21,776 nucleotides of DNA, taken from the NCBI GenBank assembly GCA_947372225.1, contig CANBSV010000040.1, positions 1-21,776 of the forward strand, written 5' to 3'. The first letter of the stretch is position 1. Each line of letters starts with the position of its first letter. Below, one piece after another: positions 1 to 8,130 of the stretch. A model generated the notes under the pieces. It was not told the origin of the DNA. It saw only the letters and a list, made by a program, of their open reading frames with translations, and did not search any database. Source of the DNA: Burkholderiales bacterium. Its GTDB lineage: Bacteria; Pseudomonadota; Gammaproteobacteria; Burkholderiales; Burkholderiaceae_C. A program made the position numbers and the translations under genes.

Positions 1-605
1 GCGCCGAGCAGCGCTTCAAGCGCCTCGTCGGACTGCAGAGCGCGCAGGTTTTGGGTGTTGGGCGAGGAGATGTTGACCGTCACGTAGTCGGCATGGGGGT
101 ACACGCCGTCCAGACCGATGAGGTAATCGTCGACCGCCCGCTCGATGGGCGTGGCGGCGTTCTTGCCGATGTTCAGTCCGAGGATGCCGCCTTGTTCGCG
201 AAAGCTCGCACGCTGCACGTTGGCGATGAACGCGGCCAGGCCGTCGTTGTTGAAACCCAGCCGGTTGATCAGCGCGTTGGCTTCGGTCAGCCGCCACATG
301 CGCGGCTTGGGGTTGCCCGATTGCGGCAGCGGCGTGACGGTGCCGACCTCGACGAAGCCGAAGCCCAGCGAGCCCAGCGCATCGATGCAGCGGCCGTTCT
401 TGTCGAGCCCGGCGGCCAGTCCCACGCGGTTGGGAAAGCGCACCCCGGCCAGGGTCACCGGGTCGTCGACGCGCGCCTGGCTGATCGCGCAGGCCAGCGG
501 TGTGCGCTGCAACCGCGCCAGCGTGTCCATCGTCAGGTCATGTGCTTGCTCGGGGTCGAGGGCGAACAGCAGGTGACGTGTCAGCGAATAGGGAATGAGG
601 GCCAT
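1..605 (-). CDS. pyrD: Dihydroorotate dehydrogenase (quinone), class 2, N-terminal part
   Basis: This enzyme oxidises dihydroorotate to orotate in pyrimidine synthesis, using FMN and passing electrons to quinone at the inner membrane. The first 201 residues are visible; the C-terminal part lies beyond the left edge. The N-terminus (MALIPYSLTRHLLFALDPEQ) matches the membrane-associating helix of class 2 enzymes, which class 1 enzymes lack. Further family segments are AAGLDKNG at about 64-71, GFGFVEVGTVTP at 81-92, RLGFNN at 115-120, LNIGKN at 144-149 and NISSPNT at 178-184, which carries the catalytic serine region. The ATG at 603-605 gives the expected N-terminal length, although no strong ribosome binding site precedes it. 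It diverges from rpiA with 60 bp between start codons. The call rests on motif recognition and is secure; the partial state is only due to the window edge. Confidence 0.96.
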   Translation of the reverse strand, partial: MALIPYSLTRHLLFALDPEQAHDLTMDTLARLQRTPLACAISQARVDDPVTLAGVRFPNRVGLAAGLDKNGRCIDALGSLGFGFVEVGTVTPLPQSGNPKPRMWRLTEANALINRLGFNNDGLAAFIANVQRASFREQGGILGLNIGKNAATPIERAVDDYLIGLDGVYPHADYVTVNISSPNTQNLRALQSDEALEALLG

Positions 606-665
606 GGGCGTGGAGCGCGATGGGGGCGCTGGATAATTGGTCGATTGTCTCAAACGAGCTTTTTG

Positions 666-1337
666 ATGACCCAGGATGAACTGAAGGTGATGGTCGGTCA
701 GGCGGCGCTGGCGCACGTCGTGGCCGGCAGCGTGGTGGGCGTGGGCACCGGCTCAACGGTGAACTGCTTCATCGATGCGCTGGCCACGATGCGCGGGCAG
801 ATCGCCGGTGCGGTCTCTAGCAGCGAAGCCAGCACCGCGCGACTGCGTGCGCATGGCATCACGGTTCTAGAAAGCCACCTCGTTGAGCGCATCCCGGTCT
901 ACATCGATGGCGCCGATGAGATCGATCCGCACGGTCACATGATCAAGGGCGGCGGCGCGGCGCTCACGCGCGAGAAGATCGTGGCCGATCTGGCCGATCG
1001 CTTCGTGTGCATCGCCGACGAATCCAAGCGTGTGGTCACGCTGGGGCGATTCCCGCTGCCGGTCGAGGTGATCCCCATGGCCGCCGCACAGATCGCGCGG
1101 CGCTTCGAAGCGCTGGGTGGGCGTCCCGTGCTGCGCGCCGGCGTGGTCACTGACAACGGCTGTCACATCATCGATGTGCATGGTCTGTCGATTGCCGATC
1201 CGGCGGCCATGGAATGCGACATCAACCAGTGGCCCGGTGTTGTCACGGTGGGCATCTTTGCGCGCAACAAGGCCAGCGTGTGCCTGTTCGGAACGCCACG
1301 CGGCGTGGAGACGGTGCGTTATGACGCCAGCTCCTGA
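666..1337 (+). CDS. rpiA: Ribose-5-phosphate isomerase A
   Basis: RpiA interconverts ribose-5-phosphate and ribulose-5-phosphate in the non-oxidative pentose phosphate pathway (cytosol). The 223-residue product is close to the 219 residues of the E. coli enzyme. The phosphate-binding GVGTGSTV lies at about 25-32. DGADEID at 81-87 and KGGGAALTREK at 94-104 place D81, D84, K94 and E103 at the same numbers as the E. coli active-site residues. The reading frame stays open far upstream, but that part overlaps pyrD on the other strand and is not coding. The ATG at 666 gives the correct N-terminus (MTQDELKVMVGQAAL). No clear Shine-Dalgarno sequence precedes it. It is probably transcribed alone or with the small gene 66 bp downstream. 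Confidence 0.96.
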   Translation: MTQDELKVMVGQAALAHVVAGSVVGVGTGSTVNCFIDALATMRGQIAGAVSSSEASTARLRAHGITVLESHLVERIPVYIDGADEIDPHGHMIKGGGAALTREKIVADLADRFVCIADESKRVVTLGRFPLPVEVIPMAAAQIARRFEALGGRPVLRAGVVTDNGCHIIDVHGLSIADPAAMECDINQWPGVVTVGIFARNKASVCLFGTPRGVETVRYDASS

Positions 1338-1403
1338 TGCATCAGCGCGCTGCCAAAACAGCGTAACCTCGTCACCTCTCATTTTTTAAGCGGATACCTG
1401 CCC

Positions 1404-1586
1404 ATGGCCAAGCCCAACTACTCGTTCGAAAAGCGTCAGCGCGAGCTGGCCAAGAAGAAGAAAAAAGAAGAGAAGTTGAAGGACAAGACCGAGCGCAAGA
1501 GCGTCGGTGAAGGCGAGCCCGAGTCGGATGCCGAGGAGTCCACCGGCGAGCCGGCAGCTCCAGACACCGACCAACCCGCCTCTTGA
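1404..1586 (+). CDS. Small highly charged protein of unknown function
   Basis: This is a 60-residue protein with an aromatic/basic start (MAKPNYSFEKRQRELAKKKK), a lysine/glutamate-rich centre likely to be helical, and an acidic, proline- and alanine-rich tail likely to be disordered. It has no cysteine, signal peptide or membrane segment. Short proteins beginning MAKPNYSFEKRQREL are, from memory, widespread in proteobacteria as uncharacterised proteins, which is the main reason to accept this ORF. The segregation of basic N-terminal and acidic C-terminal parts would suit nucleic-acid or ribosome contact, but this is only a guess. It ends 43 bp before the convergent mnmC stop. The function is unknown. 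Confidence 0.75.
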   Translation: MAKPNYSFEKRQRELAKKKKKEEKLKDKTERKSVGEGEPESDAEESTGEPAAPDTDQPAS

Positions 1587-1629
1587 TCAGTCGGGACGGC
1601 GATTCAGCGAGGTGAGGTGACCCGCTCGC

Positions 1630-3579
1630 TCAAGTGCCCCGGCGTGAGCGTCGGCTGACAAAGCGCGCAGCGTCCACGCAGTCGAGCAGGCTGGCCTCAA
1701 TGGGCAGCGGCGCACCGCTGATCGAGGCCGCCACGACCTGCGCCGCCAATGCGGCCCAGGTGATGCCACGGGAGCCGAAGGCGGTGCAGGCATGCAAGCC
1801 TTCCAGCCGTGGCACGTCGCGAGGCTGCTCCAGATCATCCATGAGGGCCGCTGCGACCAGATCGGGCACAGGCCCCAGCAGTGGCAACCGGTCGTCGGTG
1901 CTCCAGCGCCAGGCGGTGCGCCCGCTCAGCGCATCGGTGTTCGAATCCAGATCGACGCCGCACAGCCGCGACAACTGCGCCAGGTTGTGCCGGTGGTCGC
2001 TGTCACGCACGGTGGGATCATCGTCATCGGTTTGCGCTGTGGCGCCGAAGATCACCTCGTCGCCAAAGGCTGGCAACAGGTAGCCCGATCCGGTCACGGG
2101 CACCTGGGGCAGGCGCAGCCCGGGCATGCATTCCAGCCGGCCGATGCTGATCTGCCCGCGCACCGATCGCATGGGCCATGCCTCGTGGTTTGGTGGCGGC
2201 ATCCAAGGGCGCAGCAGCCGCAGCGCATCGCCGGCGTTGGCGAGCACCACGTGCTCGGCCTCGGCCACGGTGGCGCCCTGTTCGTCGAGCAACTGCCAGC
2301 CGTTCGCGCCACGAGCGAGCGCGTCAACCAGCACATTGGCGCGCAGCTCGGTGCGATCACCGGCACGCTCGAGGAACGATCGCGCGAGTCCAGCGGGTTG
2401 CACCCAGCCGCCGCCCGGATACCACCAGGCGGGGTGCGGCAATGGCCAACCGCAGCGCGCCGAGGCGTCTTGCGCTGACAGCACCTGAACGTAGTCGGGT
2501 GGCAGCTGCAGTCGGGCCAGCCTGTCGCGCATCGCGGCCACGTCCATCGGCACCGATTCGAGCCGCAACAAGCCCGCGGCGCTGCCTTGCACGCCATGCC
2601 TGGCCAGCGCGATCGACACCGCGCGCTGCGCCTCAAGCGCTGCCGCCCGGTTGAAGCGGGCGTGGGCGCCATCTTGCGGATTGACGATGCCGTGGAACAG
2701 TCCGGCCGGGTTGCCCGAGGTTTCCAGGGCGGGTCCATGGCGGCGCTCGAACACGGTGCTGCGCAGGCCCTGTTCGGCCAGTGCCCAGGCCACCGCACAA
2801 CCGGCCAGGCCGCTGCCGATGACCAGCACATCGGACGCCTCGCTTGCATGCCGGGCTTTGGCGCTGCGGGAGGTCGATCGTCGCGGCACGAAGCCGGGCG
2901 CATAACGCCACGACGTGTCCGGGTCAGCAGCCGAGACTGGCGCTGATGATGCGGGCGCAAACCCCGCCGAGCGCAGTGCACGATGAGATTCGGTGTCGCT
3001 GGCGATCGGCGGTTTGTCGAACGCCAGCGACGCCTCAGGGGCTGCCAGCCGTGCCAGCGCCTTGGCCAGCCGCTGATCAATCGTGAATGCCGGTCTGCCT
3101 CTGGGCATGCCACCGTCGGGTAGCGGGGCTCCGACGGGTTTGGTCAGAACCTGCGATCCCAGCCAGAACGCATCCACATGGCCGACCAGTTCGCGCAGGG
3201 CCTCGCCCAACGGCAGTGGCACCAGCAGCCACTGGACCCGCCCGCTTGCGAACGACAAGCGGTGCAGGTTGGGCGTGATGGGTGGCCAGGATCGGGCAAG
3301 TTCGGCGACGAACTCGCACATCGGTCTGTCGTCAACAGGGGCTGACGAGAGCATGAGGCCCGAGGCCGTCTCAGGTGATGCGCTGATCACATGAAGTTGC
3401 GCGCAGCGGTGCGGATCGCACTGCCATGCTTGCCACCACTGGAGGAAGCGGCGGCCGCCGTCAAAGGCGCTGTCGAGGATGACGAAGCGCTGTCGCTCGC
3501 GCCACAGCGCGGACAACCGGCGGTCGAACGCCGCCGTTGAATCAGTCTGACCGGAAGAGGCGGCCGGCGGTAGGTTCAC
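1630..3579 (-). CDS. mnmC: MnmC-type tRNA wobble-uridine enzyme with degenerate methyltransferase half
   Basis: Bifunctional MnmC finishes mnm5(s2)U34 in tRNA: the C-terminal FAD domain converts cmnm5 to nm5, and the N-terminal domain methylates it with S-adenosylmethionine. Here the 649-residue product has a clear FAD part: GSGLAG at 255-260, SGNPAGLFHGIVNPQ at 288-302, a YPGGGW segment, and near the C-terminus GSRGITWAALAAQ. The N-terminal part aligns by eye (FVILDSAFDGGRRFLQWWQAW at about 32-52, RLAKALARLAAPEASLA at 170-186). However, the SAM loop GFGxGxNFL has become AFDGGRRFL, and the LDGFAPxxNPxMW catalytic segment has become WLGSQVLTKPVGAP. The usual first ~30 residues before the SAM loop are also absent. 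Translation starts at GTG 3579 with a weak ribosome binding site, 15 bp after efp, suggesting co-transcription. The oxidoreductase call is firm; methyltransferase activity is doubtful. Confidence 0.88.
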   Translation of the reverse strand: MNLPPAASSGQTDSTAAFDRRLSALWRERQRFVILDSAFDGGRRFLQWWQAWQCDPHRCAQLHVISASPETASGLMLSSAPVDDRPMCEFVAELARSWPPITPNLHRLSFASGRVQWLLVPLPLGEALRELVGHVDAFWLGSQVLTKPVGAPLPDGGMPRGRPAFTIDQRLAKALARLAAPEASLAFDKPPIASDTESHRALRSAGFAPASSAPVSAADPDTSWRYAPGFVPRRSTSRSAKARHASEASDVLVIGSGLAGCAVAWALAEQGLRSTVFERRHGPALETSGNPAGLFHGIVNPQDGAHARFNRAAALEAQRAVSIALARHGVQGSAAGLLRLESVPMDVAAMRDRLARLQLPPDYVQVLSAQDASARCGWPLPHPAWWYPGGGWVQPAGLARSFLERAGDRTELRANVLVDALARGANGWQLLDEQGATVAEAEHVVLANAGDALRLLRPWMPPPNHEAWPMRSVRGQISIGRLECMPGLRLPQVPVTGSGYLLPAFGDEVIFGATAQTDDDDPTVRDSDHRHNLAQLSRLCGVDLDSNTDALSGRTAWRWSTDDRLPLLGPVPDLVAAALMDDLEQPRDVPRLEGLHACTAFGSRGITWAALAAQVVAASISGAPLPIEASLLDCVDAARFVSRRSRRGT

Positions 3580-3594
3580 ACCGGCCGATCCGGT

Positions 3595-4149
3595 TTACAC
3601 GCGCTTGCGGTACTCGTGCGTGCGGGTGTCGATTTCGACCTTGTCGCCCGTTTGCACGAACAGAGGCACAGAGATCTCGAAGCCGGTGGCCAGCTTGGCG
3701 TTCTTCAGGACCTTGCCCGAGGTGTCGCCCTTGACGGCGGGTTCGGTTTCAACGATTTCGCGCACCAGGCTGGTGGGCAGTTCAACCGAGATGGCCTTGC
3801 CGTCGTAGAACACCACTTCGACAGGCATCGAGTCTTCGAGGTACTGGATGGCGTCGCCCATGTTCTCGCTCTCGACTTCGAACTGGTTGTATTCGGCGTC
3901 CATGAAGGCGTACATCGGATCGGCGAAGTAGGAGTACGTGCACTCCTTCTTGTCGAGGATGACCTGGTCCATCTTGTCGTCGGCCTTGAAGACAACTTCG
4001 GTGCCGGAATTGCTCAGCAAGCTCTTGAGCTTCATGCGGACCGTGGCCGAGTTGCGGCCGCCGCGGCTGTATTCCGTGCGCAAGACGACCATCGGGTCCT
4101 TGCCGTGCATGATGACGTTGCCGGCGCGAATTTCCTGTGCGATTTTCAT
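3595..4149 (-). CDS. efp: Translation elongation factor P, arginine-32 type
   Basis: EF-P binds between the ribosomal P and E sites and relieves stalling at polyproline stretches. The product has 184 residues, near the usual 185-190, with the three-domain arrangement: the KOW-like domain starts MKIAQEIRAGNVIMHGK, and the OB-fold C-terminus ends VDTRTHEYRKRV-like (here EIDTRTHEYRKRV). The modification loop reads YSRGGRNSA with Arg at position 32, instead of the lysine that EpmA/EpmB modify. This fits rhamnosylation by EarP, which is encoded directly upstream on the same strand, 88 bp away. mnmC follows after 15 bp. Identity is essentially certain; rhamnosylation is inferred from Arg32 plus the neighbouring earP. 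Confidence 0.98.
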   Translation of the reverse strand: MKIAQEIRAGNVIMHGKDPMVVLRTEYSRGGRNSATVRMKLKSLLSNSGTEVVFKADDKMDQVILDKKECTYSYFADPMYAFMDAEYNQFEVESENMGDAIQYLEDSMPVEVVFYDGKAISVELPTSLVREIVETEPAVKGDTSGKVLKNAKLATGFEISVPLFVQTGDKVEIDTRTHEYRKRV

Positions 4150-4237
4150 GACGCTGTCCGTTGATGGCCCTGGATTCGGGCGCGTGTGTTGCGAGTGCTA
4201 AGACTCGGAGTCGCTGCCGGGAACGCAGCGAAAAGCC

Positions 4238-5407
4238 CTAAATTTTAGCTTCTTTGGCGGTCCGCAGGGCAGCTTCAAACGCCATCAACTGCGTGACCGA
4301 ATCGCCCTGGCTCCAAAGCGCGTCGCGCCACGATGCGCAGCGCTGGCTCCAAAGCCGCATCGGCGCAGCCGAATTCAGCACCTCCCACGGGTCAATTTCC
4401 CCCGCGGCGCGGCCTTCGGGTGTCGTGTTCCATCGCCAGCAGGCCGCGCGCACCGCAGCGGCAGTGGGCACCGGCAGGCCAGCCAGCGTGAGCGAGAGGA
4501 ACGCCTCCAGTTTGGTCAGGTGCGCGGCATCCGTTTGCGGGTAGATCTGCCACACGAAGGGCCGCCCGGCCCAGATGGCCCGCACCAGCGAATCCTCGCC
4601 ACGCACAAAGTTCAGATCGCATGACCACAGCAGGTGGTCGTAGTCAATCTGGCTGAGCCAGGGCAGCGGCTGCGTGCGCAGCGAACTCGAAGCAGTGCTG
4701 CGCATCGTCGATGCGACTTGGTCGCTGGCATATCCGGGCGTGGTCAGCAGCAGCGTGGGCTGGTGGGCGAGGGCGCGCAGCAGCCCGGGCAGGTTCGCGT
4801 TGTCGTAGCAAAAAAGGCTCACCACGCGCTCGCCGGGGGCCGGCACCACGCCGTGATCGGCAAGCCAGCGCTGCCGGTCGAAGTTGGCCTGGCGCGAGAT
4901 CAGATCCGTCTCGCGCAGCAGTCCGCCCGTGCGCTCGGTGAACCCGGGGTAGAAAAAATGCGCCGTCAGGCCGCGGCCCGCGCCGCTGGTCTGAGGTGAA
5001 GGCAGCCGGTGGCTGCGCTCGACGTAGGGCTCCGCGCTGAGGTACTCGAGGTTGATCCACAGCGGAGTCGGTGCGGTCGTTGGCGAGGAAGCCATGAGCC
5101 TGAGATACGGCTCAGGCAGGCCGCAGCCGAAGGTCTCGATCACCACATGGGCCGGTTCGTTGTGCGCCGCCGCGATATCGCCATCGGCCGCAGGCCAGGC
5201 ACACACCTGCACGCCGGCGCAACCGTCTGGCGCCATCCACGCCAGTGCGCGCGCATCGTCAATCCACAAGCGCACGCTGATGCCGCGCGACGCCAGATCA
5301 GCCGCCAGTCGCCAGCCCACGCCGGCATCGCCGTGGTTGTCGACGACGCGGCAAAAGATGTCCCAGATCACGGGGCGCGGCCGGGTCGCTCGCGGGTCGG
5401 ATGGCAT
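4238..5407 (-). CDS. earP: EF-P arginine-32 rhamnosyltransferase
   Basis: EarP is a GT-B inverting glycosyltransferase that transfers rhamnose from dTDP-rhamnose to Arg32 of EF-P. The product is 389 residues long, against about 376 in Pseudomonas. The N-terminal signature WDIFCRVVDNHGDAGV gives D23 and D27, equivalent to the catalytic-site aspartates D13/D17 of Pseudomonas EarP. The nucleotide-sugar-binding segment FVRGEDSLVRAIWAGRPF lies at about 267-284 with E271. It contains a conserved-looking FFYPGFTERTGGLLRE stretch at 151-166. The ATG at 5405-5407 is chosen because the frame upstream of it is only a GTG overlapping uvrC. The start lies 34 bp from the divergent uvrC start, so at least one promoter must lie inside coding sequence. 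dTDP-rhamnose synthesis genes are not in the window. Confidence 0.96.
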   Translation of the reverse strand: MPSDPRATRPRPVIWDIFCRVVDNHGDAGVGWRLAADLASRGISVRLWIDDARALAWMAPDGCAGVQVCAWPAADGDIAAAHNEPAHVVIETFGCGLPEPYLRLMASSPTTAPTPLWINLEYLSAEPYVERSHRLPSPQTSGAGRGLTAHFFYPGFTERTGGLLRETDLISRQANFDRQRWLADHGVVPAPGERVVSLFCYDNANLPGLLRALAHQPTLLLTTPGYASDQVASTMRSTASSSLRTQPLPWLSQIDYDHLLWSCDLNFVRGEDSLVRAIWAGRPFVWQIYPQTDAAHLTKLEAFLSLTLAGLPVPTAAAVRAACWRWNTTPEGRAAGEIDPWEVLNSAAPMRLWSQRCASWRDALWSQGDSVTQLMAFEAALRTAKEAKI

Positions 5408-5441
5408 TGCTCGATTATCCGAGCCAGCACAATGGCCGCCG

Positions 5442-7523
5442 ATGTCCGACACCCCCGAAATCGTCCCGCCATCTGCCGCCAGCGCCGACGGCGCGGTCGT
5501 GCCCGCTTCGCTCGCGCAGCGACAGCAACTGCTCGCCGATGTGGCTGCGCTGCCGCCGCTGCCCGGTGTGTACCGCTACTTCGACGCGAACGACGGTGTG
5601 CTCTATGTGGGCAAGGCGCGCGATCTGAAAAAGCGCGTGTCCAGCTACTTTCAGAAGCAGCACGGCGGCACGCGCATCGGCCACATGATCACGAAGATCG
5701 TGCGCATGGAGACCACGGTGGTGCGCTCCGAGGCCGAGGCGCTGCTGCTCGAAAACAACCTCATCAAGGTGCTGACCCCCCGCTACAACATCCTGTTTCG
5801 CGACGACAAGAGCTACCCCTATCTCAAGATCACCGGGACCGGCAGCCAGAGCGGCAAGGGTTCGGTGGCCTCGCAGTACCCGCGCATGGCCTACTACCGC
5901 GGCCCGGTGGACAAGCGCCACCGCTACTTCGGCCCGTACCCCAGTGCCTGGGCGGTCAAGGAGTCGATCCAGTTGCTGCAAAAGGTGTTCCGTCTGCGCA
6001 CCTGTGAAGACAGCGTGTTCAACAACCGCAGCCGGCCATGCCTGCTGCACCAGATCAAGCGCTGCTCGGGACCTTGTGTCGAGCTGATCTCACCCGCCGA
6101 CTACGCCCGCGACGTGCAGCACGCCGAGCGTTTCCTGCAAGGCGATCAGCAAGAGGTGATGGACACGCTGCAGTCGCAGATGATGGCTTTTGCCGAAGTG
6201 CTGCAGTTCGAGCAGGCCGCTGAGGTCCGCAACCAGCTCGCAGCACTGTCCCAGGTGCTGCATCAGCAGTCGGTGGAAGACAACAGCGGTGTCAGCACGA
6301 AGGACGTGGACATCCTCGCGGTCAAGGTGCAAGGCGGTCGCGCCTGCGTCAACCTGGCAATGGTGCGCGGCGGACGGCACCTGGGCGACCGGCCGTATTT
6401 CCCGGTGCACGTCGACGACGCCACCTCGCTGGCGGCAGGCGATGAAGCGGCTGAGCCGGGCAACGCAGCGCCACCGGCGGCCGAGGCGCTTGTGCTCGAG
6501 GCGTTCATCGCGCAGCACTACCTGGATGGCGGCATGCCGCCGTTGCTGGTGTTGAGCCACGCCGTCGACAAGTCCCTGATTGAGGCCTTGTCGGCGCACA
6601 GCGGCATCAAGGTGAACGTGCAGCACCAGCCGCGTGACGCGCGCCGGGTGTGGCTCGACATGTGCATCAAGGGCGCCGATCTGCGGCTGGCTCAGTTGTT
6701 GGCTGAAGAAGGCTCGCAGCAGGCGCGCACGCGTGCGTTGGTCGAGGCGCTGGGGCTTGAGGTCGACCAACTCGACGCGTTTCGAATCGAGTGCTTCGAC
6801 ATCAGCCACACGGCTGGCGAAGCCACGCAGGCCTCGTGCGTGGTGTTCCAGGGACACAAGATGCAAAGCGCGCAGTACCGCCGCTACAACATCGACGGCA
6901 TCACCGGCGGCGACGACTATGCGGCCATGCGCCAGGTGCTGATGCGCCGCTACGGCAAGGTTGCCGCACAGTGGTCGAAATGGGCCGAGGCCAGCGGCTC
7001 GGCTGGCGATCCACCGGACTCTGACGCGCTGGATCAGACCGCTGATGCCGCGGTCATTGCCAAGCCCGAACTGCGTCTGCCCGATCTGGTGCTGGTCGAT
7101 GGCGGGCGCGGCCAGGTCAGCATGGCGCGCGAGGTGTTCGACGAGCTGGGCATCGATCTGAGTCTCATTGCAGGCGTCGAAAAAGGCGAGGGGCGCAAGG
7201 TGGGCCTTGAAGAGCTGGTGTTCGCTGACGGGCGCGACAAGGTCAGCCTCGGGCACGACTCCGCGGCGCTGATGCTGGTGGCGCAAATTCGCGACGAGGC
7301 GCACCGCTTCGCCATCACCGGCATGCGCGCCAGACGCGCCAGCGTGCGCACCGGAGGCAGCCAACTCGAGGAGATTGCCGGTGTCGGGCCGAAAAAACGT
7401 GCCCGTTTGCTGCAGCGTTTTGGCGGCGTTCGTGGCGTGGCCAGTGCCAGCGTCGATGACTTGCTCACGGTCGACGGCATCTCGAAGGATCTCGCCGAGG
7501 CCATCTATCGCGCGCTGCATTGA
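5442..7523 (+). CDS. uvrC: Excinuclease ABC subunit C
   Basis: UvrC makes the 3' and 5' incisions around lesions marked by UvrA/UvrB in nucleotide excision repair. The product has 693 residues, longer than the 610 of E. coli. The extra length comes mostly from two low-complexity insertions (around AAGDEAAEPGNAAPPAAEA and around WAEASGSAGDPPDSDALDQ), which I believe are common in Burkholderiales. The GIY-YIG nuclease is N-terminal: GVY at 42-44, YVG at 55-57, R60. It is followed by a UVR helix pair, the RNase H-like endonuclease (FDISHTAGEATQ, LVLVDGGRGQ, RDEAHRFAI) and C-terminal tandem helix-hairpin-helix motifs (IAGVGPKKRARLL, VDGISKDLAEAIYRAL). Starting at ATG 5442 gives MSDTPEIVPPS and a normal distance to the nuclease. 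pgsA follows after 40 bp, a common proteobacterial pair. Confidence 0.97.
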   Translation: MSDTPEIVPPSAASADGAVVPASLAQRQQLLADVAALPPLPGVYRYFDANDGVLYVGKARDLKKRVSSYFQKQHGGTRIGHMITKIVRMETTVVRSEAEALLLENNLIKVLTPRYNILFRDDKSYPYLKITGTGSQSGKGSVASQYPRMAYYRGPVDKRHRYFGPYPSAWAVKESIQLLQKVFRLRTCEDSVFNNRSRPCLLHQIKRCSGPCVELISPADYARDVQHAERFLQGDQQEVMDTLQSQMMAFAEVLQFEQAAEVRNQLAALSQVLHQQSVEDNSGVSTKDVDILAVKVQGGRACVNLAMVRGGRHLGDRPYFPVHVDDATSLAAGDEAAEPGNAAPPAAEALVLEAFIAQHYLDGGMPPLLVLSHAVDKSLIEALSAHSGIKVNVQHQPRDARRVWLDMCIKGADLRLAQLLAEEGSQQARTRALVEALGLEVDQLDAFRIECFDISHTAGEATQASCVVFQGHKMQSAQYRRYNIDGITGGDDYAAMRQVLMRRYGKVAAQWSKWAEASGSAGDPPDSDALDQTADAAVIAKPELRLPDLVLVDGGRGQVSMAREVFDELGIDLSLIAGVEKGEGRKVGLEELVFADGRDKVSLGHDSAALMLVAQIRDEAHRFAITGMRARRASVRTGGSQLEEIAGVGPKKRARLLQRFGGVRGVASASVDDLLTVDGISKDLAEAIYRALH

Positions 7524-7563
7524 GCAGCCTCATGCGCCGGGGCAACAAGTCACAATCGAAGGC

Positions 7564-8130
7564 ATGTTTTTCAATCTGCCGACGCTTCTGACATGGGCTC
7601 GCATCGTGGCGATTCCGCTGGTCGTCGGCATTTTTTATCTCGATTTGAGCGAGCCCACGCGCAATCTGATTGCCACCGTGCTGTTCGTCGTGGTCGCGCT
7701 CACCGATTGGGCGGACGGCTACCTCGCGCGCAAGCTGAACATGACCTCGGCGTTCGGTGCATTCCTCGACCCGGTGGCAGACAAGTTTCTGGTGTGCGCG
7801 TCGCTGCTGGTGCTGGTGCACTTGAACCGGTTGCATGCGCTGGTGGCGCTGGTCATCATCGGCCGGGAAATTGCCATCTCGTCGCTGCGCGAGTGGATGG
7901 CGCAGATCGGAGCGTCGCGCAGCGTGGCGGTTCACATGCTCGGCAAGCTCAAAACCACGGTGCAGATGGTGTCGATCCCGTTTCTGCTCTACCACGGGGT
8001 GCTGTTTGGCGTGATTGATACCCATCTGTGGGGCACCCTGCTCATCTACCTGTCAGCCGTGCTCACGGTGTGGTCGATGGTCTATTACCTGCAAAAAGCC
8101 ATCCCCGAAATCCGGGCCAAAGCCCGCTAG
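7564..8130 (+). CDS. pgsA: CDP-diacylglycerol-glycerol-3-phosphate 3-phosphatidyltransferase
   Basis: PgsA makes phosphatidylglycerol phosphate, the committed step to phosphatidylglycerol and cardiolipin, in the inner membrane. The product is 188 residues, the usual size. It starts MFFNLPTLLTWARI, typical of the family, and has several hydrophobic segments. The CDP-alcohol phosphotransferase signature D-G-x2-A-R-x8-G-x3-D-x3-D is complete, at D51, G52, A55, R56, G65, D69 and D73. An additional Asp sits at 48. The ATG at 7564 is the natural start; the frame upstream of it overlaps uvrC. It follows uvrC by 40 bp, and its TAG shares one base with the GTG start of the next gene, so the three genes are probably one operon. 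Confidence 0.96.
   Translation: MFFNLPTLLTWARIVAIPLVVGIFYLDLSEPTRNLIATVLFVVVALTDWADGYLARKLNMTSAFGAFLDPVADKFLVCASLLVLVHLNRLHALVALVIIGREIAISSLREWMAQIGASRSVAVHMLGKLKTTVQMVSIPFLLYHGVLFGVIDTHLWGTLLIYLSAVLTVWSMVYYLQKAIPEIRAKAR

Noticed and set aside
1606..1630. AGCGAG/CTCGCT inverted repeat after the 60-residue gene as a terminator.
   Set aside because: It has only six pairs, a 13-nt loop and no T-tract on either strand.
6090..7520. Long open frame on the minus strand opposite uvrC (about 476 codons).
   Set aside because: It lies wholly opposite a certain uvrC gene, its translation has no recognisable domain and is rich in His/Arg/Gln, as expected from the antisense of a high-GC gene.
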